Shown piece by piece: positions 32,895-43,116 of a DNA stretch of 64,000 nt (position 1 is its first letter; each line of letters starts with the position of its first letter). A program made the translations under genes and the position numbers. This DNA is from Planctomycetaceae bacterium (GTDB lineage: Bacteria; Planctomycetota; Phycisphaerae; Phycisphaerales; SM1A02): NCBI GenBank assembly GCA_021297795.1, contig JAJTGL010000002.1, positions 46,431 to 110,430 of the forward strand, read 5' to 3'. Under the pieces are notes generated by a model. The model was given only the letters and a program-made list of their open reading frames with translations. It ran no database searches and was not told the DNA's origin.

Positions 32895-34592
32895 ATGAGC
32901 AACAACGCCACCGACACGCAGCGCGTCATCTACTCGATGCTCGGCGTCTCGAAGACGATCAACGGCAAGCCGATCCTCAAGGACATCTACCTGTCCTACT
33001 TCTACGGCGCGAAGATCGGTGTGCTCGGCCTCAACGGCTCGGGCAAGTCGACGCTGCTCAAGATCCTCGGCGGCGTCGACAAGGAGTTCGAGGGCAAGGT
33101 CGAGATGGCGCCGGGCTTCCGCATCGGCTACCTCGAGCAGGAGCCCCTGAAGCACGAGACCCGGACCGTCGAGGAGGTGATCCGCGAGGGCTGCACCGAG
33201 GTGACCAAGCTCCTCGAGGAGTTCGACCGCCTCAACGAGAAGCTGTGCGACCCAAACCTCTCGCCCGACGACATGGAGAAGACGCTCGCGCGCGTCGGCG
33301 ATCTCCAGGAGAAGCTCGACCTGATCGACGCGTGGACGCTCGACAGCCAGCTCGACATGGCGATGGACGCGCTGCGCTGCCCGCCGAAGGAAGCGACCTG
33401 CGACAAGCTCTCGGGCGGCGAGCGCCGCCGCGTGGCGCTCTGCCGACTGCTCCTCTCGAAGCCCGACGTCCTGCTCCTCGACGAGCCGACCAACCACCTC
33501 GACCCTGAGAGCGTGTATTGGCTCGAGCAGTACCTCGCGCGCTATCCGGGCACCGTCATCGCCGTCACCCACGACCGCTACTTCCTCGACAACGTCGCCG
33601 GCTGGATCCTCGAGCTCGACCGCGGCATCGGCATCCCCTACAAGGGCAACTACACCGGCTGGCTCGAGCAGAAGCACAAGCGGCTCGCCATCGAGGAGAA
33701 GCAGGAGTCGGTGCGCCAGAAGACCCTCGCGCGCGAGCTCGACTGGGTGCGTCAGAACCCGAAGGGCCGTCAGGCGAAGTCCAAGGCGCGCGTCGCGGCC
33801 TACGAGAAGCTCCTCGCCGAGGACAGCGAGAAGCGCGCGAAGGAGATCGAGATCTACATCCCGCCGGGCCCTCGCCTCGGCAACCTCGTCATCGAGGCGA
33901 AGCAGCTCTCGAAGGCGTTCGGCGACACGCTCCTCCTCGACAACGTCGAGTTCTCGATCCCGCCGGGTGCGATCGTCGGCATCATCGGCCCGAACGGCGC
34001 CGGCAAGACCACGCTCTTCAAGATGATCGTCGGCCTCGAGAAGCCCGACGGCGGCTCGTTCAAGGTGGGCGACACCGTGAAGCTCGCGTACGTCGAGCAG
34101 ACGCGCGACTCCCTTCCCGCCGGCAAGAACGTCTGGGAGGCGATCTCGGAGGGCAGCGAGGAGATCAAGCTCGGCAACGCCAAGGTCAACAGCCGCGCCT
34201 ACGTCGCGCGCTTCGGCTTCAGCGGCACCGACCAGCAGAAATCGGTCGACACGCTCTCGGGCGGCGAGCGCAACCGCGTGCACCTCGCGCGGCTTCTCAA
34301 GAGCCACGCGAACGTGATCCTGCTCGACGAGCCGACGAACGACCTCGACGTCAACGTCATGCGCGGCCTCGAGGAGGCGCTCGAGAACTTCGCCGGCACC
34401 GCGGTGATCATCAGCCACGACCGCTGGTTCCTCGACCGCCTCGCGACCCACATCATCGCGTTCGAGGGCGACGCCAAGATCCACTTCCACAACGGAAACT
34501 GGTCGAGCTATGAGGAGGAGCGCCGCAAGCGCTTCGGCGAAGAGGCCGACCAGCCGCACCGGATGAAGTTCCGCAAGCTGACGCGGTCGTAA
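32895..34592 (+). CDS. ettA: Energy-dependent translational throttle protein EttA (ABC-F)
   Basis: From ATG 32895 (MSNNATDTQRVIYSMLGVSK) the protein has 565 residues, against about 555 for E. coli EttA. It has two ABC domains. The first has Walker A LNGSGKST, signature LSGGERRRVALC and Walker B VLLLDEPTNHLD. The second has GPNGAGKTT, LSGGERNRVHLA and VILLDEPTNDLD. The linker (WVRQNPKGRQAKSKARVAAY) is the ABC-F interdomain helix pair, and the end RMKFRKLTR is EttA-like. It binds the ribosomal E site and gates the first elongation step according to ADP/ATP ratio. There are no membrane helices. The upstream frame to 32649 crosses the tRNA and is rejected. Confidence 0.95.
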   Translation: MSNNATDTQRVIYSMLGVSKTINGKPILKDIYLSYFYGAKIGVLGLNGSGKSTLLKILGGVDKEFEGKVEMAPGFRIGYLEQEPLKHETRTVEEVIREGCTEVTKLLEEFDRLNEKLCDPNLSPDDMEKTLARVGDLQEKLDLIDAWTLDSQLDMAMDALRCPPKEATCDKLSGGERRRVALCRLLLSKPDVLLLDEPTNHLDPESVYWLEQYLARYPGTVIAVTHDRYFLDNVAGWILELDRGIGIPYKGNYTGWLEQKHKRLAIEEKQESVRQKTLARELDWVRQNPKGRQAKSKARVAAYEKLLAEDSEKRAKEIEIYIPPGPRLGNLVIEAKQLSKAFGDTLLLDNVEFSIPPGAIVGIIGPNGAGKTTLFKMIVGLEKPDGGSFKVGDTVKLAYVEQTRDSLPAGKNVWEAISEGSEEIKLGNAKVNSRAYVARFGFSGTDQQKSVDTLSGGERNRVHLARLLKSHANVILLDEPTNDLDVNVMRGLEEALENFAGTAVIISHDRWFLDRLATHIIAFEGDAKIHFHNGNWSSYEEERRKRFGEEADQPHRMKFRKLTRS

Positions 34593-34779
34593 GCGGGCGC
34601 GGGGCCGGACTCGCGGGGCGTGCGTCGCAGGCGCCGGGCATTTGTCGAGCGCAGCAGGTTCGTGCGCCCCGGTCGGGGCGGGGTATTTCGCCGCCACGCG
34701 GCGATTGGGGTGAATGCCCCGCTCCGATTCGTGCAATTCGGGTGCATTCTCGAACGTCTTCCGTCCAAGGTAGTGCGTG

Positions 34780-35334
34780 ATGAGGACAGCTCCGACCGAC
34801 CCGACCGCCGCGCTTGCGGCCTTGATCTCTGCCAACCACCGCCACGTCGCGTCTCGCGCGACCGAGGCGGATGCGGCGGCGGACGCCGTACGGAGCGATG
34901 CCCGCGGCGGATCCGCATCGCAGGCGGCGCGCACCGGGGCGCCCTACATCGCGGCGATCACCTCGGGGGTCGGCGGGCCGCAGCTCGCGACGGCCTTCGA
35001 GCTCTCGCAGGAGAGCCTCTCGATCCTCCAGGCGGGAAGTGTCGGCACCTCGGCGTTCGAGATCGCGCTTGCCGCGCCCGGTGTCGTGATCCTGCTCGTG
35101 GTGGTCCGCTTGCTCGCCGCGAGGTCGGGCACGGCCTCATCCGAGTTCACCCGTGCCGAGGCCGAGGCGATCGCGCAACTCGACGTCGTGCTCCGGCAGA
35201 GCCCCGTCCTCCGAAGCCGTCTCGACGCCCGCAAGATCCGGGCGGTGGCGATCGCACTCGACGAGTCGTCTGGCCGGGTGCACTGGCTGGGAGAACATCC
35301 CGGGCAGGTCGAGATCCTGAAGACGTCCCGGTAG
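34780..35334 (+). CDS. Single-helix membrane protein, unknown function
   Basis: The protein has 184 residues from ATG 34780; a GTG at 34777 is directly before it. An Ala-rich N-terminus (TAALAALISANHRHVASRAT) precedes one hydrophobic helix at about 96-116 (IALAAPGVVILLVVVRLLAA). A C-terminal soluble part of about 65 residues contains DVVLRQSPVLRSRLDARKIR and SSGRVHWLGEHPGQVEILK. No family is recognised. It ends 61 bases before the M24 peptidase gene on the same strand. Confidence 0.6.
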   Translation: MRTAPTDPTAALAALISANHRHVASRATEADAAADAVRSDARGGSASQAARTGAPYIAAITSGVGGPQLATAFELSQESLSILQAGSVGTSAFEIALAAPGVVILLVVVRLLAARSGTASSEFTRAEAEAIAQLDVVLRQSPVLRSRLDARKIRAVAIALDESSGRVHWLGEHPGQVEILKTSR

Positions 35335-35395
35335 GTCGGGGCCAGCGGATTCTCCGGTGTCCCGATCCGCCACCGAGCCAACGTAGACTGCCGGG

Positions 35396-36541
35396 ATGCA
35401 GACCGCATCCGTGATGGCGGGCATCCCCGCCACCAATCTCTCGCTCTTCCGCGCCATCCGCTTCAAGGTGGGCGATCCCGCCGCGCTGCTCACGCTTCCC
35501 ACCGCAGGCGGCGGTACCGAGCGCCTCCTCGTCATCCGCGACATCGAGATGGAGCGCGCGAAGCGCCACGCCCGCGCCGACCGCGTGCACTGCCCGGCCG
35601 ACTTCGAGCCCGCGGGCGGCCTGTCCGGCGATCGCGAGACCGCGACCGCGCAGTCGGTCGCCCAGTGCCTCGTGTCGCGCGGCATCACGCACGTGCGCGC
35701 CGACCGCTCGCTGCCCCTGATCTTCGCGCACTTCATCGGGAAGGCCGGCATCGCCCTCGAGTGCGATACCGAGATGGGTGTCCTCGAGCGTCGCGCGAAG
35801 GACGCCCAGGAACTCGACTGGCTGCGCGAGGCGCAGCGTGCGACCGAGGGCGCGATGCAACTCGGGTGCGAGACGGTCGCGCGCGCACGTGCCGCCGCCG
35901 ACGGCACGCTCGTCCATGACGGCGCGCCGCTCACCGCCGAGCGTCTGCGCACGATGATCGACGTGCACCTGCTCGGCCAGGGATACGAGAACCCCGAGTC
36001 CATCGTGGCGTGCGGCGCGCAGGGCGCCGACTGCCACGACCACGGCCACGGCATCCTCCGCACGGGGGAGCCCGTGATCGTCGACATCTTCCCGCGCAAC
36101 CGGAAGACGCTCTACAACGGCGACATGACGCGCACCGTCGTCCACGGCGCGGTGCCGCCCGAGGTGGCGCGCATGCACGCGGCGGTGGTCGATGCGAAGC
36201 GCGACGCGATCCGCGCGATCCGCGCGGGCGTCACCGGTCAGTCCGTGCACGAGGCGACGCTCGGAGGCCTCGCGCGGCACGGCTATCGCGCCGGACAACC
36301 CGCGGAGCCGCGTGTGGCGGTGATCTCGCACGGCACCGGACACGGGATCGGCCTCGAGGTGCACGAGCCGCCGCTCCTCGCGATGAAGGGCCCCGCGCTC
36401 GTCGTGGGCGACGTGCTCACGGTCGAGCCCGGGCTCTATGCGCTCGGGATCGGCGGCATTCGCGTCGAGGACATGGTCGCCGTCACGCAGGATGGCTGCG
36501 AGAACTTCAACACCCTCCAGGAGGGTCTCGACTGGAAGTGA
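35396..36541 (+). CDS. M24 family metallopeptidase (Xaa-Pro aminopeptidase-like)
   Basis: The 381-residue protein has an N-terminal creatinase-like domain (about 1-140) and a C-terminal pita-bread domain. All five metal ligands are visible: Asp in VIVDIFPRN, Asp in NGDMTRTVVHG, His in ISHGTGHGIGLEVHE, Glu in TVEPGLYALG and Glu in RVEDMVAVT. The spacing fits Xaa-Pro aminopeptidases or prolidases, which remove the residue before proline using two Mn or Co ions. No signal peptide is seen, so it is cytosolic. Exact specificity cannot be read from the sequence. Confidence 0.88.
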   Translation: MQTASVMAGIPATNLSLFRAIRFKVGDPAALLTLPTAGGGTERLLVIRDIEMERAKRHARADRVHCPADFEPAGGLSGDRETATAQSVAQCLVSRGITHVRADRSLPLIFAHFIGKAGIALECDTEMGVLERRAKDAQELDWLREAQRATEGAMQLGCETVARARAAADGTLVHDGAPLTAERLRTMIDVHLLGQGYENPESIVACGAQGADCHDHGHGILRTGEPVIVDIFPRNRKTLYNGDMTRTVVHGAVPPEVARMHAAVVDAKRDAIRAIRAGVTGQSVHEATLGGLARHGYRAGQPAEPRVAVISHGTGHGIGLEVHEPPLLAMKGPALVVGDVLTVEPGLYALGIGGIRVEDMVAVTQDGCENFNTLQEGLDWK

Positions 36542-36593
36542 CGATCCGATGCGAGGTGCGCTGGTCGGCGATGTTCGCCGACCGCCGGCGCGA

Positions 36594-37304
36594 TCACTCG
36601 GTCGAGGCCGGGCCTTCGCCCGTGCGGATCTTGACCGCCGCGCGTGGCGGCGGAGTCGTGCCGGCGTAGTGCTGCGCCGCCGCCTTGCAGATCGCGGCAA
36701 GCACCTGGTGCAGCTTCTCGTGGTCGGGGAACGCGTCGAGGCGCTCGAGCAGCGCGTCGACCTGCTTCGCGGGCTCGGCACCGGTATCGAGCGTCTCGAT
36801 CGCCGCGTCGCCAAGCTGCTCGCACGCATCGATGTACCACGCAAGCGTGGGCTTCTCCCATGTGCGCGGCGGATCGATGCGCGTGCGGATCGTCACCTGC
36901 CCGATCGCGACGACCGGGCAGAGTCCGAGCTGCGTGCGCGGCTCGCGGCAGAGGAAGATCGCGGGAACCTCGCGCTCGAGCGCGAAGAGCCGGAGGCGGC
37001 GCGCATCGGCGCCCACGAGCGGCGGCTGGAGCAGATAGCAGATCGGGGCGAGGGCGAAATCGGGGCCGGGCGCCGAGTCGAGGATCGCGACCTTCTTCGA
37101 GTCGTAGGCGGCCTGCATGCGCTGGCGGCGCGCTTCCTGAAGCGGCAGCGCGATCCGGGCCATCAGGTTGAAGTCGCCCTCGGCGCGCGCCATGTCGAGC
37201 GCCTTCGCGGCGAGGCGCTCGGCCTCGAACCAGTGGTTTCGTGCGAGCGCCTGCGTGGCCTTCGTCATCAGGCTCTGGACGGATGAGGTCTTGACGTTCG
37301 GCAT
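36594..37304 (-). CDS. Conserved-looking protein of unknown function (end of envelope cluster)
   Basis: The 236-residue protein opens with helical TPR-like repeats (VQSLMTKATQALARNHWFEA, LAAKALDMARAEGDFNLMAR). An alpha/beta core follows (VAILDSAPGPDFALAPICYL, REVPAIFLCREPRTQLGLCP, VVAIGQVTIRTRIDPP) and then a helical segment (KPTLAWYIDACEQLGDAAIE). Three or four Cys lie in the core. No family is recognised. It follows the next gene on the same strand by 78 bases, at the far end of the bam-lpx cluster, and could be an add-on of that transcript. Confidence 0.65.
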   Translation of the reverse strand: MPNVKTSSVQSLMTKATQALARNHWFEAERLAAKALDMARAEGDFNLMARIALPLQEARRQRMQAAYDSKKVAILDSAPGPDFALAPICYLLQPPLVGADARRLRLFALEREVPAIFLCREPRTQLGLCPVVAIGQVTIRTRIDPPRTWEKPTLAWYIDACEQLGDAAIETLDTGAEPAKQVDALLERLDAFPDHEKLHQVLAAICKAAAQHYAGTTPPPRAAVKIRTGEGPASTE

Positions 37305-37382
37305 GGTGCTGCTCTGGTCGGGGTCGTTCGCGGTCGTCGGTCGTTCGCAGGCGTTCGTATCGGGGCTCGCCCTCGCGTCGGC

Positions 37383-38012
37383 TCACGCCTTGGCGGTGGC
37401 CTGCGCCTCGATGGACGCCAGTTCCTGCGCGAGCGCCGCGAGCATCGTCGCGAATCGCTTCGAGGTCTCGGGGAACTCGTACATCAGGCAGTCGGAGATC
37501 GCGGTGCGATCCTGCGCGAGCATCGCATCGCGGAGGGTACGCAGCCGGCCATCGAGCGCGACGATGGCGCCATCGAGGTCGATGCCGCGGCGGACAAGCG
37601 CCTCGCGCGACACGATGCCAAGAGAGAGCCCGCGCGACACGGCGGTCTGCACCGAGCCCCACACGGCAAGGGCCTCGAGGAGCGACTGCAGGCCCTCGCC
37701 GAAGCGATCGGACTGCATGAGCTTGGCGGCGTTCCGCTGGATCTCCTCGGCGTTGAGCACCGCGTCGGCCGCGTGCATCATGGTGTCGCGGAGGAGCGTG
37801 GCCGGATGTGCGGTCGCGAGACGGAGTTCGCCGGCGCTGCGCGCCGTGAACTCGCCGTTCGCGAGGTCTTCCTCGCTCCAGGCGACGCCGTCGACCTGGA
37901 CGTCGACGATCATGCGGCCATTGCCCTCGACGACGCGCGCGGCGGCGGCGAGGCCTTCCGCCACATCCTTGGCGTCGATGTTGGTCTGGCAGTCGTCGAG
38001 ATAGATGCGCAT
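37383..38012 (-). CDS. Protein of unknown function downstream of lpxA
   Basis: The 209-residue protein starts MRIYLDDCQTNIDAKDVAEG, then a beta-rich part (GRMIVDVQVDGVAWSEEDLA). A long helical part follows (LLRDTMMHAADAVLNAEEIQ, SDRFGEGLQSLLEALAVWGS, TLRDAMLAQDRTAISDCLMY). There is no signal peptide or membrane helix. The layout, a small binding domain plus helical bundle, resembles flagellar or secretion accessory proteins only in general shape. It lies 272 bases after lpxA and 78 bases before the next unknown gene on the same strand. Confidence 0.65.
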   Translation of the reverse strand: MRIYLDDCQTNIDAKDVAEGLAAAARVVEGNGRMIVDVQVDGVAWSEEDLANGEFTARSAGELRLATAHPATLLRDTMMHAADAVLNAEEIQRNAAKLMQSDRFGEGLQSLLEALAVWGSVQTAVSRGLSLGIVSREALVRRGIDLDGAIVALDGRLRTLRDAMLAQDRTAISDCLMYEFPETSKRFATMLAALAQELASIEAQATAKA

Positions 38013-38284
38013 GGGGTGCCTTCGCCTTGGGCGTTGGGAGTGACCGTCCGGGGCGGCCTACCGCCGCGGGTTGCTATCGGCCGTCCAAACGGGGGGGTTG
38101 AGCGATTCGCGCGGTTTGGAGTGGCCTTGCGGGGAGGACCGGAAAACAGGGCCTCGGCAGGGTCGAGTCGACTCGGGGACAACGCAAGCGGGCGTGGAAT
38201 CGGTTCAGCGGCGGGTCTGAAGGCGCGAGGGCGGCCGGATGGCCGTCCTGAAGCGCTCGCGCGGGCGCGGAAGGCCGCCGCCCC

Positions 38285-39163
38285 TCAGTGGGGAGCCGAG
38301 GCGCCCTCGGGGCGCGTCGCCGACTGCGGCTGCCACATCGCCGGGACCGTGCGCTTGTCGTCCGGGCGGGCCAGTTCGCGCGCCCGGCCGTGGACGCCGG
38401 TCGAGCTCGCGAGGACCGCGTCGCAGAGGCCGTGGACCTCGGTGATCGCCGGGAACTCCCGGCGCAGGTCATCGACCCGCGAGGACATCGCTGCGCCGGG
38501 CTCGCAGTAGAGCCTGCGGTAGGCCGTACGCACCGCATCGATCGCCTCCTGGCCGATGCCGCGCCGCGTCATCTGGATGTGGTTGTGCCCACGCACGCGT
38601 GCCGGGAAACCCTCCGAGATGAGGTAGGGTGGCACGTCGCGCGACTGGCGCGCCATGCCGCCGACGAAGGCGCAGGTGCCGATGGTGACGAAGTGATGGA
38701 ACGCCGCCGCGCCGCCGATGGTGGCGGCGTCGCCGATGTGGACATGCCCCGCGAGGAGCGCCGCGTTCGCGATCGTGATGTCGTTGCCGAGGATGCAGTC
38801 GTGCGCCACGTGCACGCCGACCATCAGGAGGTTGCCGTTGCCGATGCGCGTGGCGCCGCCGCCGACGGCGGTGCCGCGGTGGATCGATACCTGCTCGCGG
38901 ATGTGGTTCCGGTCGCCGATCTCGCACCACGTCTCCTCGCCGCGATACTTGCGGTCCTGCGGAATGCCGCCCGCGGCAGAGAAGGGGTAGAAGACGTTGT
39001 CCTCGCCCACGCGGCAGTAGCCCTCGAGCACCACGTGGCTGCGCAGGATCGTGCCCCGGCCGATCGTCACGCGCGGCCCGATCACGCACCAGGGGCCGAC
39101 CACGACACCGTCCGCGATTTCCGCGGTGGGATCGATGACGGCGGTGGGGTGGATCGTGGGCAT
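38285..39163 (-). CDS. lpxA: UDP-GlcNAc O-acyltransferase LpxA
   Basis: From ATG 39163 (MPTIHPTAVIDPTAEIADGV) the protein has 292 residues. It is a left-handed parallel beta-helix of hexapeptide repeats up to about residue 190, with GVHVAHDCILGND carrying the catalytic His, LLAGHVHIGDAATIGG and the helical C-terminal part RGIGQEAIDAVRTAYRRLY. LpxA moves a 3-hydroxyacyl chain from ACP to the 3-OH of UDP-GlcNAc, the first step of lipid A synthesis, in the cytosol. About 30 residues after the usual end are extra. It follows lpxC-fabZ by 87 bases. A second LpxA-like gene lies at 61279-62118. Confidence 0.9.
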   Translation of the reverse strand: MPTIHPTAVIDPTAEIADGVVVGPWCVIGPRVTIGRGTILRSHVVLEGYCRVGEDNVFYPFSAAGGIPQDRKYRGEETWCEIGDRNHIREQVSIHRGTAVGGGATRIGNGNLLMVGVHVAHDCILGNDITIANAALLAGHVHIGDAATIGGAAAFHHFVTIGTCAFVGGMARQSRDVPPYLISEGFPARVRGHNHIQMTRRGIGQEAIDAVRTAYRRLYCEPGAAMSSRVDDLRREFPAITEVHGLCDAVLASSTGVHGRARELARPDDKRTVPAMWQPQSATRPEGASAPH

Positions 39164-39250
39164 CGGTGCTCGGGCTCTCTGACGTCTGGGGGTGTGACTT
39201 GTTCCGTCTCGATGCGCGGATTGCAGGCGCATCGATACGCGCCGGCGGGT

Positions 39251-40678
39251 TCACTCGATATCCGGGTCGACCATCATGAAGCGCAGCTCGGCTTCGGCGG
39301 CCGTCTTGTCGCCGACGATCGCGCGGCACTTGAGGTGGCCGGTGCGCGCGGTGGCGCGGATGTTCTCCGCCTCGAGCACGACCTGATCGCCCGGGACGAC
39401 CGGCTTGCGCAGCTTCACGCGGTCGATCGAGAGGAGGATCGCGATCTTGCCGGTGTGCTCGAGCACGTTCGCGAGGAGGAGCCCGCCGAGCTGCGCCATC
39501 GCCTCGACGAGCAGGACGCCCGGCATGATGGGCGTGCCCGGATAGTGGCCCTGGAAGAACGGCTCGTTGATGGTGACGTTCTTGATGCCGACCGCACGAC
39601 GGGAGCCGTCCACCTCGACCACGCGGTCGACGAGCAGCATCGGGTAGCGGTGGGGCATCAGCTTCTGGATCGCTCGGATGTCCATCACCTTGCCGTCGAC
39701 GACGGTGCGGCGGAGATCGGCGGCGAGCATCTGCTCGCGCACCTTCATCGCCAGCTTCCGGTTGAGGCCGTGGCCCGAGCGCACCGCGAGTACGCGGCCC
39801 TGGATCGGTGCGCCGATGAGCGAGAGATCGCCGATCACGTCGAGCGTCTTGTGACGCACGGGCTCGTCATCGAAGCGGTAGGCGTTGTCGATCGGGTTGC
39901 CGTCGTCGCCGATCACGAGGATGTCGCGCGGCGTGAGGTGCCGGCAGAGACCGGCCGCCTGCAGTGCTTCGGCCTCCTCGCGCAGGCTGTACGTGCGCGC
40001 GGGCGCCACCTCGCGGATGTAGTCGCCCTCGGCGACGTTGTACGAAAAGGTCTGGTGCCGGATCCGGTGACCCTGCGTGCCGTAGTCGAGGTCGTAGACC
40101 ACGCGCATGCCCTCGGCCTCGAAGGGCATCGCGGCGATCATGCCGTCGGGCTCCTCGATCACGATCGGCTCGCGGATCTTGAACACCTTGCGCGGTGCGT
40201 CCTGCTCGACGATGCCGGCCTCGAGGATCGGTTCGGCGAAGAGCGCCGAGGAACCGTCGCCGCACGGAAGCTCCGGGGCGTTCAGCTCGATGGTGGCGTT
40301 GTCGATGCGAAGACCGGCGATCGCGGAGAGCACGTGCTCGACGGTGTCGATCGTCACATCGCCCGACTTGAGCGTGGTGCGGCGCGGACGCGGCGCGACA
40401 TGCTCGACCGTGGCCGGGATCCGGACGGGCGGATTGAGATCGGTGCGGACGAAGGCGACGCCGGAGTGCGGCGGCGCGGGCTGGATGACGACGGTCGCGT
40501 CGACGCCGAGCATGAGGCTCTTGCCGCGCACGGTCACCGGGCGGGCGAGCGTGCGCTGGCGCGGGGCAGCCTTCAGCGCGCCTTCCTTCGACGATCCGGC
40601 GGGTACCGGTGTACGGGAGGGTCCGACGCTCAGGGCGCCTTCGGCGGATCGAGCAGGTGTCTCAGTTGGCGATGCCAC
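39251..40678 (-). CDS. lpxC-fabZ: LpxC-FabZ bifunctional fusion
   Basis: The 475-residue protein starts at GTG 40678, overlapping lpxD by 49 bases. Residues about 40-320 are UDP-3-O-acyl-GlcNAc deacetylase Lpx[21 protein letters not shown] (first zinc His), [11 protein letters not shown], and [15 protein letters not shown] (HKxxD zinc His and Asp). Residues about 328-475 are 3-hydroxyacyl-ACP dehydratase Fab[19 protein letters not shown] (active His) and [20 protein letters not shown] (active Glu). The fusion joins the first committed lipid A step with fatty-acid elongation and is known from Bacteroidetes and related groups. The first 40 residues are Pro/Ala-rich and family-free. Neighbours are lpxD and lpxA. 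Confidence 0.94.
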   Translation of the reverse strand: MASPTETPARSAEGALSVGPSRTPVPAGSSKEGALKAAPRQRTLARPVTVRGKSLMLGVDATVVIQPAPPHSGVAFVRTDLNPPVRIPATVEHVAPRPRRTTLKSGDVTIDTVEHVLSAIAGLRIDNATIELNAPELPCGDGSSALFAEPILEAGIVEQDAPRKVFKIREPIVIEEPDGMIAAMPFEAEGMRVVYDLDYGTQGHRIRHQTFSYNVAEGDYIREVAPARTYSLREEAEALQAAGLCRHLTPRDILVIGDDGNPIDNAYRFDDEPVRHKTLDVIGDLSLIGAPIQGRVLAVRSGHGLNRKLAMKVREQMLAADLRRTVVDGKVMDIRAIQKLMPHRYPMLLVDRVVEVDGSRRAVGIKNVTINEPFFQGHYPGTPIMPGVLLVEAMAQLGGLLLANVLEHTGKIAILLSIDRVKLRKPVVPGDQVVLEAENIRATARTGHLKCRAIVGDKTAAEAELRFMMVDPDIE

Positions 40679-41709
40679 TCGGGGAGTTTACGGACGAGCG
40701 CGATCTCCCGCAAAGCGTTCCGGAGTTCCTGCGCCGGGAACCCGCCCCACGTGGCGCCTTCGGGGACGTCGCTCATGACGCCGGAGCGGGCGGCAAGCGA
40801 CGCGCCGCGGCCGATGACGAGGTGGTCGGCGATGCCGCATCCGCCGCCGATCCGGCACCCGTCGCCGACGCGCGTGCTGCCCGCGACCCCGGTGAGGCCG
40901 CTCATGACCACGCAGCGGCCGATCTCGACGTTGTGGCCGATCTGGCAGAGGTTGTCGATCTTGGTGCCCGCGCCGATCCGGGTGGCGCCGAACTTGCCGC
41001 GGTCGACGCAGCTGTTGGCGCCGATCTCGACATCATCCTCGACGACGACGTTTCCGATGTGAGGGACCTTCGCGATGCCGCGACCGTCCGCGCTCGGTCG
41101 ATAACCGAACCCGTCGGTGCCGATGGCGACACCGGAGGCGAGGATCACACGGTTGCCGAGGACGCAGCGCTCGCGGATCACGACGTTCGTGTGCAGCACG
41201 CAGTGCGAGCCGATCGAGGCGTTCTCGTAGACCGCGACGCCGGGAAAGAGCGCGGTGCCCGCACCGACGGTCGCCCCGCGCGCGATCGAGACTCCCGCAC
41301 CGATCCTCGCGGTTGGATCCACGCGCGCTTCGGGGTCGACGTGCGCCGTCGGATGGATCCCGACCGCGGGCAGCGCCTCGGGAGGCGCGAAGCGTTCGAG
41401 GATCGCCATCATCGCATGGTCGGCGCTCTTGACCTTGAGGATCGTGTGGGCGCTCGCCTCCTCGGGAAGGGGCAGATCCGCCGAAACGACGATGGCAAGG
41501 GCTTTCGTGGCCGGAATCAACTTCGCAAACTTGGCGTTCCCGACGAAGGTGAGTTCGCCCGGCTTCGCCCGGTCGATCATCTCGAGGCCGGTGACAACCG
41601 TCGCCTCGATCCGCGTGCGATCGGCGCCCGCGGGAACCTCGACCGAGGCTCCGACCAGCGTTGCCAGCGCGGCGATCGAGCGCTCGCCTGCTCCGGCTCC
41701 ATCAGCCAC
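40630..41709 (-). CDS. lpxD: UDP-3-O-acylglucosamine N-acyltransferase LpxD
   Basis: The 359-residue protein starts at GTG 41709, overlapping the OmpH stop by 8 bases, which suggests coupling. An N-terminal uridine-binding domain ([20 protein letters not shown]) precedes a hexapeptide beta-helix: [59 protein letters not shown] with the catalytic His, and [20 protein letters not shown] at the C-terminal helix. LpxD adds the N-linked 3-hydroxyacyl chain in the third step of lipid A synthesis. It lies between ompH and lpxC-fabZ, as in many Gram-negatives. Confidence 0.94.
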   Translation of the reverse strand: MADGAGAGERSIAALATLVGASVEVPAGADRTRIEATVVTGLEMIDRAKPGELTFVGNAKFAKLIPATKALAIVVSADLPLPEEASAHTILKVKSADHAMMAILERFAPPEALPAVGIHPTAHVDPEARVDPTARIGAGVSIARGATVGAGTALFPGVAVYENASIGSHCVLHTNVVIRERCVLGNRVILASGVAIGTDGFGYRPSADGRGIAKVPHIGNVVVEDDVEIGANSCVDRGKFGATRIGAGTKIDNLCQIGHNVEIGRCVVMSGLTGVAGSTRVGDGCRIGGGCGIADHLVIGRGASLAARSGVMSDVPEGATWGGFPAQELRNALREIALVRKLPEWHRQLRHLLDPPKAP

Positions 41710-42340
41710 CCTTCGCCGCCTTCCACTCCTCGTTCATGAAGGCGACGAGCTTCTCGGTGACGTCGGCCTTCGGCGTGGCGAAGATGAAGCGCCGGGCGGA
41801 GATCTGCTGCATGGTCTTCGCGGCGTTCGCCGGATCCATCTCGGGCAGCGAGTCGTCGAGCAGGATGTAGTCGAGGCCGTCGCGCTCGGCAAAGCGGCGC
41901 GCGGCGTCCTTGATGGCGAGGTAGGTGTCGCGGAGGGCCCGCGCGCGCTCCATCTCGACCTTCGCGTTGGCGAACTGCTGGATCGCCCGGAACTCTCCGA
42001 CGGCGATCTGCAGCTTCTGGACCGCGGCCGCCTGCGCATCGGAGCCCGCCTGGAAGCTGTCGAGCTCGGCCTCGAGATCCTTCACGACCGTCTGCTGCGC
42101 ATTGATCTTCTGGTCGAGTTCCTCGGCGAGCTTCTTCAGGCCGTTCTGGATCTCGACGTAGCGCTCGATCGAGTTGTAGGTCTTCTCGAGATCGATGGTC
42201 GCGACGCGCGATGGCGTGGTATCCGGCGCCGTCTGGCCGGCATGCGGACGCATCAGGCTTGCGCCGAGCGCGAGCGCAACGGCGGCCACGGCCGCGGTGA
42301 AGAGGGTGGACTCGGAGCGGAGGAAGTTCGGGAGTCGCAT
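41702..42340 (-). CDS. OmpH/Skp family periplasmic chaperone (copy 2)
   Basis: From ATG 42340 the protein has 212 residues. An uncleaved or cleaved N-terminal helix ([20 protein letters not shown]) is followed by [20 protein letters not shown], the short beta start of Skp. Long coiled-coil helices follow ([40 protein letters not shown]) and a closing [20 protein letters not shown] strand. Skp trimers hold unfolded outer-membrane proteins in the periplasm. It lies between another OmpH and lpxD; the stop overlaps lpxD by 8 bases. Confidence 0.85.
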   Translation of the reverse strand: MRLPNFLRSESTLFTAAVAAVALALGASLMRPHAGQTAPDTTPSRVATIDLEKTYNSIERYVEIQNGLKKLAEELDQKINAQQTVVKDLEAELDSFQAGSDAQAAAVQKLQIAVGEFRAIQQFANAKVEMERARALRDTYLAIKDAARRFAERDGLDYILLDDSLPEMDPANAAKTMQQISARRFIFATPKADVTEKLVAFMNEEWKAAKGG

Positions 42341-42411
42341 GGTGTTGTTCGGCCGAATCGGATGGTTTCGCGCTCCGGTGTCGGATCGCGCGTGGATGCG
42401 GGGCGTCGGAA

Positions 42412-43116
42412 TCACTTCGATTGCGCGGGCGTGCCGGCGGGCGCGGCGCCCGTCGCCTTGGCCGGCGAACCGGTGCGGTCGTTGTCGAGCTGCACGCGCA
42501 GCTTGTCGGTGACGTCGATGGACTTGCCCGCGTGGAGGATGCGCAGCGACGCGATCTGGCTCTTCGCCTGCGTCTCGAGCGGCGGCGCGTTCTGGCCGCG
42601 CTGCGTGGTGATCTCGATGCGCGAGTCGTCGACCACGATCATGCCGTAGCCCTCGGCCTCGGCGAGCTTACGCGCGCCCTCCCGCACCGACCGGTAGATC
42701 GCCTGCCACTTGAGGCTGCGCTCGCGGTCGACCTCGAGTTCCTTGAGCTGGCTCCACTGCTCGGCCTGCAGGCGCGCGAGGCGCATCGCGTCCATCCGGG
42801 TCTCCTTCTCGGGACCGGCGGCCATCGCCTCGACCTCCTTCAGGCTCGCATCGAGCGCGGCCTTCTTCGCGCGTCCCTCGTCCATCGCCTTCGCCTCGAG
42901 CTCCTTGATGCGCACGTCCCACTCCTTCGCCGCGGCGAGGTTGTCGAAGAGCCGGGCGAGATCGACGGTGCCGATCGCGGTCGGTGGAGCGGGAATGGCG
43001 ATCGGTCGAATCGCCTGCGCGGAGGTTCCGAGGAACCCGAGCGTTGCGACGGCGGCGCCGGCGCACAGTGCGGCGATCGAGGAACGGCGGTCGAAGGACA
43101 GGTGCAGTGAGGGCAT
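42412..43116 (-). CDS. OmpH/Skp family periplasmic chaperone (copy 1)
   Basis: From ATG 43116 the protein has 234 residues with a signal peptide (SSIAALCAGAAVATLGFLGT...AQA). The start strand is IGTVDLARLFDNLAAAKEWD. A coiled-coil of about 100 residues follows (IKELEAKAMDEGRAKKAALD, ARLQAEQWSQLKELEVDRER), then KLAEAEGYGMIVVDDSRIEI. A Gly/Ala/Pro-rich tail of about 30 residues is longer than in E. coli Skp. It is next to bamA, as usual, and 72 bases before the second copy. Confidence 0.83.
   Translation of the reverse strand: MPSLHLSFDRRSSIAALCAGAAVATLGFLGTSAQAIRPIAIPAPPTAIGTVDLARLFDNLAAAKEWDVRIKELEAKAMDEGRAKKAALDASLKEVEAMAAGPEKETRMDAMRLARLQAEQWSQLKELEVDRERSLKWQAIYRSVREGARKLAEAEGYGMIVVDDSRIEITTQRGQNAPPLETQAKSQIASLRILHAGKSIDVTDKLRVQLDNDRTGSPAKATGAAPAGTPAQSK

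Noticed and set aside
38288..41062. 924-residue rightward open frame opposite lpxA, lpxC-fabZ and lpxD
   Set aside because: Antisense to three firm lipid A genes; His/Asp/Arg-rich composition is that of a shadow frame.
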